From Candidatus Eiseniibacteriota bacterium (lineage in GTDB: Bacteria > Eisenbacteria > RBG-16-71-46 > CAIMUX01), in the NCBI GenBank assembly GCA_020633975.1, contig JACKCR010000002.1, forward strand, positions 1,178,001-1,242,000: DNA of 64,000 nucleotides. The letters run 5' to 3'. Under the pieces are notes generated by a model, which was not told where the DNA came from, did not search any database, and saw only the letters and a list, made by a program, of their open reading frames with translations. A program made the translations under genes and the position numbers. This document shows, piece by piece, positions 7,795 to 16,112 of the stretch. The first letter of the stretch is position 1. Every line of letters starts with the position of its first letter.

Positions 7795-9377
7795 TCACCG
7801 CTCCGCCGCTTCGAGGTACTCCCCACTCTCTCCGGCGTCACCGGAGTTGCCGTCGGGTCCGTCGCCTCCCGGGCCGCCGGATCCAACTTCGCACGTGACT
7901 CCGATCCGGGTGAGAGTGCCGGACCCGAGTTTCACAACGCAGAACGAGACGCCGCCCGCACCGCCACCGCCGGATCCACCCGGACCGCCGTCACCGCCAG
8001 GTCCTCCTGATCCTCCGGTCCACGAGTTCGTACACTCGCTCTCCGGATAGTCCTGCATGAAGTCGCCAGGACTTCCAGCCGTGCCGAGGCCTCCGCGGCC
8101 TCCGGCAGCACCAGAGCCTCCTCTGCCGCCGGTCCCGCCTTCGATCCGTACGTCCTGCAGGGTGATCGAAGAGTCGAGACAGAGAACGCCAATCGACGCG
8201 CCACCACCTCGACCTCCCGTCCCTCCCTCGCCGCCTTCACCACCGTCTCCGCCGCGTCCGCCATCGACACCAGGATGCATGCAGGCACATGGAGTGGTTC
8301 CAAAGGGCGAGCCGCCAAACGAGTATCCGGATCCTCCGCCACCCCCGCCGCCGCCACATCCGCCTGCAGTTCCGTCGCGGCCGCTGTCTGATCGCCACAC
8401 CTCCAGCGAGCCGAGCGATTCCCAGACCCCATCTCCTCCACCAATCCCGACCTGTCCATCGGCGCCGTCCCCACCGGATTCGCCGTCAGGTGCGATGAAG
8501 CTGCCACCGCATGTCGAGGGCTCCAGCGCTGGCCCTCCGGGACCGGGCAGTCCAAACCCCGGTAACGGGCAGGTGCCTCCGCCGCTCCGTCCGTGCCGAA
8601 CTCACAGTTCGTCGGATAGTCGCAATCCACGAGACCCGGCCCGGAGCCGCCCCATCCGCCGACACCTCCGAGACCGTCGGCCCCGTCGTTTCCCGGTGAT
8701 CCGTCGGCTCCGACTCCCCCAGACCCCGCGTACACCTCGCAGTCCTCCAGGATCACGGACGAACTGCGAGCGACATAGACAGCGTACGTCCCCTCCGAGG
8801 ACACAGCATCGTTCCTACCGAATCGCAACTTCCTGAGGACCGTCGGAGCGGCGACGCCTTCGATGAGGCAGTCGGTGCGTACGCCGTCGACTGTCGACCC
8901 CTCTACGATGGTCGTAACCGCGCCTGGATCCTCCCGCCAGACGGTCCCTCGTACGTAGCTTCCGAGAATGGACACTCCGTCGATGACCCGCACGGTCTCC
9001 CGGTAGGTGCCACCCGCCACGTACACCTTCCTTCGACCGAGTTCGGCTGCACGCGCGACGCCGGCCGCGATCGTTCGCTTCGGACGTTCTGGTGTGCCAG
9101 GGTAGGTGTCGTTTCCGTCGACCGCGACGAATGCGCCATCCAGTACGTCGACGTGAGCGCAGGGGCTAGGATCGCAGGAGACGTCGTCCCCCACATAGAA
9201 GCCGCCGATGGTCGTGCAATCTGACCGTGAGAGGACCGTACAGCCATCATCGTCGGAGCAGCACGCGCCAGTGGACCGGACGCCGCCAACTGGGGCTTCC
9301 TCACATCCGAGCGCTAGGGCCGCGACGATCAGAGGGACGAGCAGCAGACCGACCCAGCGTGCGCCTGCGCCCGTCAT
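7795..9377 (-). pseudogene. Gly-rich parallel beta-helix lipoprotein, frameshifted
   Basis: Lipobox LALGC at about residue 25, then a Cys-rich GACCSDDDGC...C....C motif seen in exported proteins of deep-branching Gram-negatives. Next comes a DUF1565/right-handed beta-helix part (VDGNDTYPGTPERPKRTIAAG, KVYVAGGTYRETV, GVSILGSYV), then long Gly-Gly-X tracts broken by Cys-containing linkers, similar in look to PE_PGRS proteins. The frame breaks at about 8577-8590: adding one base joins ..EFGTDGA to GGTCPLPGFGLPGPGGP and the Gly-rich frame continues to 7795. As written, the upstream frame runs on as nonsense to 7932. Its ATG overlaps the stop of the upstream lipoprotein by 4 nt. Confidence 0.7.
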
Positions 9378-9913
9378 CGGGCGGTCCCCGCGGCCGGCCT
9401 CTTCTCCACTCTCCCTCCGCTAGGCGTCGAGGACAGGCTCAGCAGGTCGGCCACGTTCCTATCTCCCCGCTTCTCGACCATCTTCCACAGTGCCTCTGGC
9501 ATCTTGTAATGCTGCATCTGCCCGCGCTCAGTGCCGACGTAGTCCAGACAGTGACTGCAGATGGAGAACCGAACCGTGTCGCCGGACGCCTTCGCGAAGA
9601 TCATCTCTCTGTCGTGAGCGCACCTGCACGCTTCTTTCGGTTCATACGCCATGCGCGCGAGCATGGCATCGATCTGGCTGCGGCCCGTGAGTGTCGTCTC
9701 CTTCTCGTCGGACCCGAATCCGCGACGAAGGCTGATCGAGACAACCGTCTCCGGCGCAAGATCGAACGGACCGGGATCGACGGGGAGGCCGGACGTCCCG
9801 TCGTCGGAACCTCCGCACCCGACAATGAGAAGTAGGATCGTGAGGGCGGTCGTGGTCAGCGCTCGAATGGCGTCCTCCTTGGTTGTTCGACCTTCAGTTG
9901 GATCCGTATCCAT
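9374..9913 (-). CDS. Lipoprotein of unknown function with a CxC...CxxC motif
   Basis: A lipobox (ILLLIVGC) is followed by a Gly/Ser linker and a domain with CRCAHDR and ICSHCLDYVG, four Cys that could bind a metal or form disulfides. ATG 9913 is in frame but weakly placed and gives an acidic n-region. An ATT codon at 9868 sits 5 nt after a perfect AAGGAGG and would give RALTTTALTILLLIVGC, an ideal lipoprotein signal. So an ATT start, or a mutated ATG, is likely. The stop overlaps the start of the Gly-rich lipoprotein gene (ATGA), so the two were probably one transcription unit. No family recognised. Confidence 0.6.
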   Translation of the reverse strand: MDTDPTEGRTTKEDAIRALTTTALTILLLIVGCGGSDDGTSGLPVDPGPFDLAPETVVSISLRRGFGSDEKETTLTGRSQIDAMLARMAYEPKEACRCAHDREMIFAKASGDTVRFSICSHCLDYVGTERGQMQHYKMPEALWKMVEKRGDRNVADLLSLSSTPSGGRVEKRPAAGTAR

Positions 9914-9915
9914 CC

Positions 9916-9943
9916 GGTCGATAGTGATCACGGTCGATAGTGA
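9916..9943 (+). repeat. GGTCGATAGTGA direct repeat (two copies)
   Basis: GGTCGATAGTGA occurs at 9916-9927 and 9932-9943. CGATAGTGA is also found in the third copy of the 2458 array (AATCGATAGTGACC), so this is probably a fragment of the same repeat family between two minus-strand genes. Confidence 0.4.
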
Positions 9944-9949
9944 GCCCGA

Positions 9950-10189
9950 TCACGTCGACCCCAGATCGAGGATGATCACGATCCGGGGCCGGCCCTGCGC
10001 GCCGTAGGGACGGCGGCAGACCGAGATGCGAGCCGTATCCACCTGCATCCGGGATCGTTGGTCGAGGGTTGATAGCGGGCCAGCTCCGAAATCCAGGAAC
10101 TCGAAGTCGGTGGGTGCTTTGGCCTGAGCGTGCGCCGTCGATGCCATCATCGCGAGCCATAGCCCTACGAGTGCGAGCATGCGATGCAT
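9950..10189 (-). CDS. Small secreted protein
   Basis: 79 residues with a signal peptide (MHRMLALVGLWLAMMASTAHA, cleavage before QAKAP). The mature part is about 58 residues with two visible strands (DFEFLDFGAGPL, PRIVIILDLG). ATG 10189 follows GGGGAGGAGATC, a strong Shine-Dalgarno. It precedes the two lipoprotein genes on the same strand. I do not recognise the family. The short tail could be a truncation by a further frameshift, which I could not demonstrate. Confidence 0.55.
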   Translation of the reverse strand: MHRMLALVGLWLAMMASTAHAQAKAPTDFEFLDFGAGPLSTLDQRSRMQVDTARISVCRRPYGAQGRPRIVIILDLGST

Positions 10190-10383
10190 GATCTCCTCCC
10201 CATCTGCGGCCGTGGACGGTCCCTGGAGTCCCTCCACTGCTGGCTCGCTCTCGAGTGTACGCCTCGCTGCCATCATCCTCTCCCGCTTTCTGCCGCGAAC
10301 GGAGCGACGACCGACTCCTTTGACACAGATCGTTCCACGTCGTGGACCACTACTCGATCGGAGGTGCACAGATGGCGGGAAAC

Positions 10384-10482
10384 AACCACGTCGAGAGTGC
10401 CTCCCACTGCGCGGCCAGGGTCGACTCCCACATTGGGAGTCCACCCAAACCGAGCGCGGTGTCACTACCGCATTGAGAGTGA
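10384..10482 (-). repeat. Inverted-orientation array of the dispersed ~40-bp repeat
   Basis: Three degenerate units in the orientation opposite to the 2458 array: AACCACGTCGAGAGTG (10384), CCCACATTGGGAGT (10427) and CACTACCGCATTGAGAGTG (10463), again about 40 bp apart. The last is the exact reverse complement of the core in copy 4 at 2577. The middle one forms a perfect hairpin GACTCCCA-cat-TGGGAGTC (10423-10441). The rest of the 10190-10706 gap holds no credible gene. Confidence 0.7.
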
Positions 10483-10706
10483 ACTCGACACCGCGTTCCC
10501 CGGACCGCGGAGCACACGCCATCCCCGCACCGGACTCCGGTCCCGGATCGCACGTTTGCCAGCGAACGGCCGTTTCGCTAGATTCTGGCGGGTTCCGGTA
10601 CGACGAACTGCCGTCCGCGCGGATCGCGGGCCGGGCCGAGCCAGGGCAGCATCGACCCGAAAGCGGCCGCCCGACCCCCGCCCTGAGCGAAGGAAGCGAA
10701 GCAGGG

Positions 10707-12549
10707 ATGTCATCGACGCTGGACAGGCTGTGGTACGAGGTGCGCCAGTACCGGCGGGGTCTCCCCACGGTGGCGTCGTTCGACATCACCGAGCGGTGTC
10801 AGTATCACTGCAAGATGTGTCGGTTCTGGATCGACGGCGATCACGACGAGTCCCGCGAGCTGAAGACCGACCAGATCTGCTCCCTCATCGATGAGCTGGT
10901 CGACGACCTGGGAGTCCGCCGGATCCGTCTTCTGGGCGGTGAGCCGTTCCTTCGGCCGGACGTCATGGACATCGTGCGACACGCCAAGTCGCGCGGGATC
11001 CACGTAAACGTCGTGTCGGAGGGCTCGCTGATCGACGAGACGGTTGCCGAGGAAATCGTCGAGAGTGGTCTCGACAGCATCCGATTCTCCGTCGACGGTC
11101 TGGGGCAGACGCACGACATCGTCCGCGGCAAGCCCGGCGCCTTCGCGCAGGTGGCGCGGGCGATCCGTTCCGTCCAGGACGCCAAGGTGAGACTCGGGTC
11201 GAAGACGCCAGAGGTGCAGGTCTTCGCGGTCGTGTCGTCGCTCAACTACGACCAGATCCTCCCGCTCTACGAAGCCTGCCGGTCCGAGACGCAGCCGGGA
11301 TCCGAGTCCGCGGCAGAGTCCGGGGTTGAGTCCGCGGCAGAGTCCGAGACGCAGTCGGGTCGGAAACCTGGGGCGCAGTCGGACCGCTCTCCGATCCGGT
11401 TTCTCTTCGGGCCGGTCTGGGAGGCGACGGCGGACGAAGTGGTCTCGAGCGTCTGGCGGGGGAAGCAGCTGGCGGACCGGCATCACCTCCCGATCGGGAA
11501 GTCGCTCCAGCTGAATGCGGCGCAGCACGAGGAGCTCGAGCGTCAGGCAGAGTGCATCCGGGCGTCGCAGGACACGAGTCGTCTCACCCGCGTATTGGTC
11601 GGGCTGATCGGCCGACTCGGTCGTCTCGCGAGCCCGATCCTGAACCGCGAACACTGCCCAGAGACGAACGCGTTCCACGTCGATCCGTTCGGGCGGATCA
11701 AGCTCTGCTCGGTCTACATGAACTACGCGTACGGGACCTACCCGGAGTCGTCGGTGCGGAAGATCTGGTTCAGCCGGATGCACCGCGACTTCCACCGCGA
11801 TCCTCGCGCGGGACGGCTTTCTCCCGCTCTGCAAGGAAGTGTGCGGCCCCGTGAGCGACTACTACGTCGGCACGCCGCGGCAGCTTCTGCGCAACCTGCT
11901 GCTTCGGGTGGTGCCGTCGCCGCTACGGGATCAGAGCACGGCGGCGCATGGGTTCCGGGAGGAACCGGCGGACCTCGTCATCGATCCGGCACCGCTGGCG
12001 AAGGGGCGCGACCTTGGGTCGGGGCGAAGCGGGAGACGGCGACGCTCGACTCAGCACCGCCCGGAAACAGCGGAGATGGGAACGAAAGGTCTGGAGACGG
12101 CGACGCTGGAGAAGACGACGCCGGAGCAGTCAACCACCATTGAAATCTGTCCAGTTCTCCCCCCCGCCCACTACCACGTCGAGAGTGCACACGTCGATCC
12201 ACGCTCCGCACCCACACATCCTGATGCCGTTGCCGATCCGCGCTCGCGATCCAGTTCCCGGCATCGACCACGCCGGCGCGAACGCGCTGAACGCGAATCC
12301 CGTCGGGCCGGCACCAGCTGCACGTGGCCATCGCCCCGACACGGGATGAAGACGATCGCGGGATCCATGGCCCTCGTCAGCGGTCGGAGGACCAGCGCGC
12401 CGATCGACAGCCACGGGCCATCCGTAGGAAACGACGAGGACCCCGAGCCGACGGAGAACGAGCGTCAGATCGAGACGATGGACTTGGTTCGGCAGATGGA
12501 CTTCGTCAGATGGAGTCCACTACTTCGTCGTTCCGTTGATAGATGCTAG
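10707..12549 (+). pseudogene. Radical SAM protein with SPASM-like C-terminus, frameshifted
   Basis: The radical SAM motif CQYHCKMC (CxxxCxxC) lies at about residues 33-40, followed by LLGGEPFLRPD and FSVDGLGQTHD, typical of the MoaA/PqqE/SPASM superfamily. A SPASM-like Cys set (NREHCPET.AFHVDPFGRIKLCS) follows. The frame is lost at about 11808-11813: removing one G from CGGC restores RAGRFLPLCKEVCGPVSDYYVG with the last two expected Cys. Restored reading then has no stop until 12549, running through a copy of the dispersed repeat, so the original terminus is unclear. An internal 24-residue Ser/Glu tandem insert (11290-11360, AESE.. units) is not typical. ATG 10707 follows CAGGG. Substrate unknown; no candidate precursor peptide is recognisable nearby. 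Confidence 0.7.
12131..12190 (-). repeat. Two diverged units of the dispersed repeat
   Basis: AACCACCATTGAAATCTG (12132) and CACTACCACGTCGAGAGTG (12169-12187) are 37-38 bp apart, in the same orientation as the 10384 array. They lie inside the frame-restored tail of the radical SAM gene, where they would encode HYHVES. Confidence 0.6.
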
Positions 12550-12813
12550 AACATCGACCACGGAGCGTGAATACGAGGCCGCCGCCTTCGCGCACCGGAC
12601 GAAGTACACCCCGGGCTCGGTCCACCGGCCAGTGTCCGAACTCGCCCGGCGCCACCGAGCAACTGCTCCAGAAGTGCGGAGACCACCAGCATCGAACACC
12701 TCGCTGTCGTCACCGTCGAACCTCGCAAGCGACTCTCTACGAACCGGAGGGTTCGCGACCCGGACGACTGGGATCGAGTTCGCAGCGATCCCGGAGATGA
12801 CACAACTGACGTC
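12520..12813 (-). pseudogene. Remnant of a secreted protein with FlgD-like C-terminal sorting-type tail
   Basis: One minus frame is open for about 97 codons and reads VVRVANPPVRRESLARFDG, SEVFDAGG, then EPGVYFVRCAKAAASYSRSV and a stop at 12520. NP.......RF....VFD..G.......GVYFVR is the FlgD-like/type-A C-terminal domain that ends many exported proteins in FCB-related bacteria. Immediately upstream are two adjacent TAG stops; fragments of further coding sequence seem to lie in changing frames up to about 13500. This is the tail of a decayed gene. Confidence 0.5.
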
Positions 12814-14468
12814 CTACTACCCGATGCGGTCGCATGGAGATCGTTCTTCGGCGCGACGGAGACTCCAGTGGCGATCTCGCGTCGCAGGCGATGCCGCAGA
12901 ATCTGGGATCGAGTCTGATGGAGCCGGCTCCCGTGACGTCCATCCGGTTCGAGCGTCGACCGTGCCAGGAACGGCCGGGTTCGGAACATCACCTCCCGAT
13001 CCACGAAGACTCCCCACGTTGCGGCAGCCCGGAGAGACCGCGACTTCGCCAGAGGTTGAGGTGGGGAGATGGAGCTCGAGCGGAGCGTCAGGCAAGAAGT
13101 CAGCGTGCCCTGCTCGACGGACACGAGTCGTGTCACGCGCGCAGTTCCGACTGGCACGCCTTCGAGATCAGCCGACTCCGGAACCTCGATCGGGAACTCG
13201 CATCGGTGGAATCGACGCAGTTGCAGGTGATGAAGTTGTCTTCGATCGGAACGCGAGTGCGAGGCCCCACGACCGCCCGTTCGCCTGGTTCGCATGCACC
13301 ACGTCCACGCGGTCGTATCCAGGCAGTCCGCGTCTAGCAGGATCCTGCCCCGTCGAAGTCCTGGTCCGATGAAGACCCTCTGGTCTCGCCGCTCGATGCG
13401 ATTCCGCGACACCGGACCGCTGCTGCGACGCAGGCTGCTTCCACCACTCTGCACTGGCCCGTCGAAGTCGAGCCACCCCAACCGTCGGCACGGAAGTTGT
13501 CTCTGATCTCGCAGCGGGCGTCAGGCACGCTCCACCTCGGCCGCACTGTCGATCTCATTGCCGATCCTCTGCCTGAGGGTCGCGGAGGACGGCCCAGTAG
13601 GCAGAGCCCGGGTGAGTTCGCGAAACCACCGTCCCCACCGATCCGACGTATTCCGCACCCCGCGACGAGGGGCGCGGCGCGTTGGACCGTCCTGCACGGC
13701 GTATCCACCTGGATCGCGAAGTTGACGATCGGCGTCAGGACGGATCCGGCGCCGACGTCTCTCGGCCTCTGGTCCATTACGAACGTGGTCCGCCACGAGT
13801 GGACTCACGATGCCGCCTGGAGCGGTTCTGACTCATCAAAGCATGCGGGCTTGTCCGCTCCGATTGGCTCGTCGATCCGGTCCCGTCCTCGACCAACACC
13901 GAGCGCGATGAGCAGGCCACCTCGATCTCCGCAATCGTTGGGACACCGAGGCCGAGAATCGTCGCAGCCCTGAACGGCTCCGGACGGATCCGAGGACCAA
14001 CGACGATTCAGATCAAGCCTCCTTGATCCTCGCTTCAGAACGCCTGGAAGCGTGAGATCACCGAGTCCATTCTCGATCTCCGGACTCGCCTCGTGGACGC
14101 CGGGCAACTCGTTGCTGCGGTTCGACGGTGCGGGCCCTCGCCCCACGAGAGAACAGCGACGCTGTCAGGGAATCCGACATAGCATGGCGTTGTCGAGTGC
14201 AAGGTCGGGACCTGATGCCGCCTCGCCGGGTCCAGGCAAACCCATCGGACCGATTCAGTCTTCCAAGGCCCAACGTGCAGCAGGCCACTCGGGCCATCGT
14301 CGGTGCGCGTGGCCCCCACGGGGAAGGCATAGCAGAATCTCAGGTGCTGGAGGCGTCCAATTCACTGTGTCCAGCCGCCGTGACAGTCGTCGGACGACAG
14401 GTGTATCCACTACCACGCTGTGAGTCGCCGCAAGACCGCGCACGTCCCCGCCGACCGCACTCCTTCAG
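12814..14468. other. Degraded former coding DNA, no intact gene
   Basis: 1.65 kb with no convincing complete gene on either strand although GC content is normal. On the minus strand, short plausible stretches appear in different frames: GYDRVDVVHANQANGRSWGL near 13300, a C-terminus-like SSATLRQRIGNEIDSAAEVERA-type end at 13521, and GLLHVGPWKTESVRWVC near 14260. An AAGGAGG at about 14020 is not followed by a usable start codon. I read it as two or more exported-protein genes broken by many indels. The exact families cannot be named from what is left. Confidence 0.4.
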
Positions 14469-14490
14469 CGCACTACCACGTTGAGAGTGC
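14469..14490 (-). repeat. Dispersed repeat copy 2 bp after the stop of the 14492 lipoprotein gene
   Basis: On the minus strand it reads CACTCTCAACGTGGTAGTG, starting 2 bp after the TAG of the downstream-facing lipoprotein gene. The array at 2458 has the same orientation relative to purU. A weaker copy (CACTACCACGCTGTGAGT) is at 14406. This is the last copy seen; none was found from here to 64 kb. Confidence 0.65.
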
Positions 14491-14491
14491 C

Positions 14492-15499
14492 CTACCCCGC
14501 GATCCCAAACCCCGGCAACCCGAACCTCTCCCGCGCCTCATCCGCGTCCGTCCCGTGCATCCGCCAGTACGGAAGCCGCTCACTGCGGGCGAGCCGCGCT
14601 CTTCCCCCGCGACTGTCTTCCCAGCCGAGGATCCGATGCGCGCCCTCCGCCTCGACGTATACAGTCAACGCCCGTCCGGACACGGTCCAAGACCACGGAT
14701 ACGCGTCGAACGTCCCCACGGGCGTCTCGAACGGAGCAGCCGCGTCCTTCTTCACGACGACGGGCGCCGCGTCGAATGGCCGGTGTGTCTTCCTGAGTTC
14801 CCAGAGCGACGGATAGAGCTGCATCTCGACGGTCTCGCCCGGCTCCAACACGCGTCCACCGAGTTCGCGAATCCAGATCCAGAGGTTGTCTTCGACATCG
14901 GTTCGGGCGGCCGGTGACACGCGGTCCTGCGTTCCTTCGGCTTCGAAGTAGCTGCGGAGTTCTTCCTTCCAGCCGGACTCGGTGAGGTCGACCCGGTGAT
15001 AGACCTGACCGCACCATTCCTGCGTGGTGTGGACGACGCGTGCGGCCTGGAAGGGATGGTGGCCGAGGTGGGATCCGGCCACGCTGAAGACGGTGGTCAT
15101 GGCGGAGTAGTCGTAGATGCCGGTGGGAAACTTCCGGAGTTGGTTGAGCTTGATGACGTACATCCGCTGGTCCTGCGGCGTCGCGTCGGACTCGACCTTG
15201 ACGTAGGTGTTTCGGTTCAGCTCCTCGGCCGCGAACACGAGGACGGCGTTTCCTTCGCGTCGTTCGCCGTACCTCTCCTCTACCAGCTCGTAGCTGTTCA
15301 CCTCACCGTTGCCGTCGCTCCACGTTTCGTAGAACGACGCGGGCACCGGCGGGTAGGCCGGTGCCGCGGTGGTGTCGGCGTTGTTGGTGTTCGGGTCGGA
15401 CGCGCAGGCGGAGAGCGCGATGAGGGCGGCGGTCGCGAATGCTACGGTCAGCGCGCGCTGGCCCCCACGCTTCCAACGCGACGAACAGGCGGCCGCCAT
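14492..15499 (-). CDS. Conserved lipoprotein of unknown function
   Basis: 335 residues. Signal peptide with lipobox (ALIALSAC) after a basic n-region. The body (SFYETWSDGNGEVNSYEL, QEWCGQVYHRVDL, LYPSLWELRKTHRPF, PVGTFDAYPWSW) resembles a family of exported proteins found in several Gram-negative phyla, some of them mislabelled in databases as Maf/septum proteins. No catalytic site is evident. ATG 15499 lies 20 bp after the purE stop, so it is probably the last gene of a purD-purE-lipoprotein transcript. Family recall is from memory and should be treated as tentative. Confidence 0.7.
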   Translation of the reverse strand: MAAACSSRWKRGGQRALTVAFATAALIALSACASDPNTNNADTTAAPAYPPVPASFYETWSDGNGEVNSYELVEERYGERREGNAVLVFAAEELNRNTYVKVESDATPQDQRMYVIKLNQLRKFPTGIYDYSAMTTVFSVAGSHLGHHPFQAARVVHTTQEWCGQVYHRVDLTESGWKEELRSYFEAEGTQDRVSPAARTDVEDNLWIWIRELGGRVLEPGETVEMQLYPSLWELRKTHRPFDAAPVVVKKDAAAPFETPVGTFDAYPWSWTVSGRALTVYVEAEGAHRILGWEDSRGGRARLARSERLPYWRMHGTDADEARERFGLPGFGIAG

Positions 15500-15519
15500 G
15501 CGGACCGCCCGTCTTCCTC

Positions 15520-15999
15520 TCACAGACGTCCTCCGCCGGCCATCTCCGTCTTGAACTCGTCGAGCTTCTTCGCGAGGCCCTCGTCCGACAGCGAGAGGAT
15601 CGAAACGGCGAGGACGGCGGCGTTCTTCGCGCCGTGACGGTCGACGGCGAGCGTTCCGACGGGGACGCCGGCGGGCATCTGCACCATCGAGAGGAGCGCG
15701 TCGAGGCCGTTCGCGATTCCGCCGGAAACGGGGACTCCCAGCACTGGGAGTGTGGTGTGGGCGGCAACGACTCCACCGAGGTGGGCGGCGAGGCCGGCCG
15801 ACGCGATGATGACCTTGATGCCGCGGTCCCGCGCGGTCGTGGCCCATTCGGTCACGGTTCCGGGCATCCGGTGGGCCGACATCATCTTCGACTCGAACGG
15901 GACGCCGAACTTGTCCAGCACCTTCTCTGCGGCCGCGATCACTTCCTGGTCCGACGGACTTCCATAGACGATCCCTACCACCGGTCGCGCGTCGCTCAC
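15520..15999 (-). CDS. purE: N5-carboxyaminoimidazole ribonucleotide mutase
   Basis: Class I PurE converts N5-CAIR to CAIR in purine synthesis. 159 residues with the diagnostic sequence: GSPSDQEV at the phosphate loop, SAHRMPGTV, VIIASAGLAAHLGGVVAAHT, and QMPAGVPVGTLAVDRHGAKNA. The Class I SAHR motif is intact. ATG 15999 is 113 bp downstream of the purD stop. purK, its usual partner, is not in the window. Confidence 0.95.
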   Translation of the reverse strand: MSDARPVVGIVYGSPSDQEVIAAAEKVLDKFGVPFESKMMSAHRMPGTVTEWATTARDRGIKVIIASAGLAAHLGGVVAAHTTLPVLGVPVSGGIANGLDALLSMVQMPAGVPVGTLAVDRHGAKNAAVLAVSILSLSDEGLAKKLDEFKTEMAGGGRL

Positions 16000-16112
16000 T
16001 GCTTGCGTCCTCCTCGTCGATTCGTGGTTCCGCCGCGCCGGTCGGCGCGGTAACTAGGGTCCGATTCGCCGGGCCGCGGTTCGTTACGGCCGAAGCGTTT
16101 TGGTCTGCCGCG

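Noticed and set aside
12536-13372. 278-codon plus-strand open frame
   Set aside because: Ser/Arg/Pro-rich with poor codon bias, and antisense to the stretch where a FlgD-like tail is readable on the minus strand.
15738-15762. CTCCCAGCACTGGGAG hairpin as another dispersed-repeat copy
   Set aside because: It lies in the conserved LPVLGVPV coding segment of purE and does not match the repeat core beyond the GGGAGTG end.
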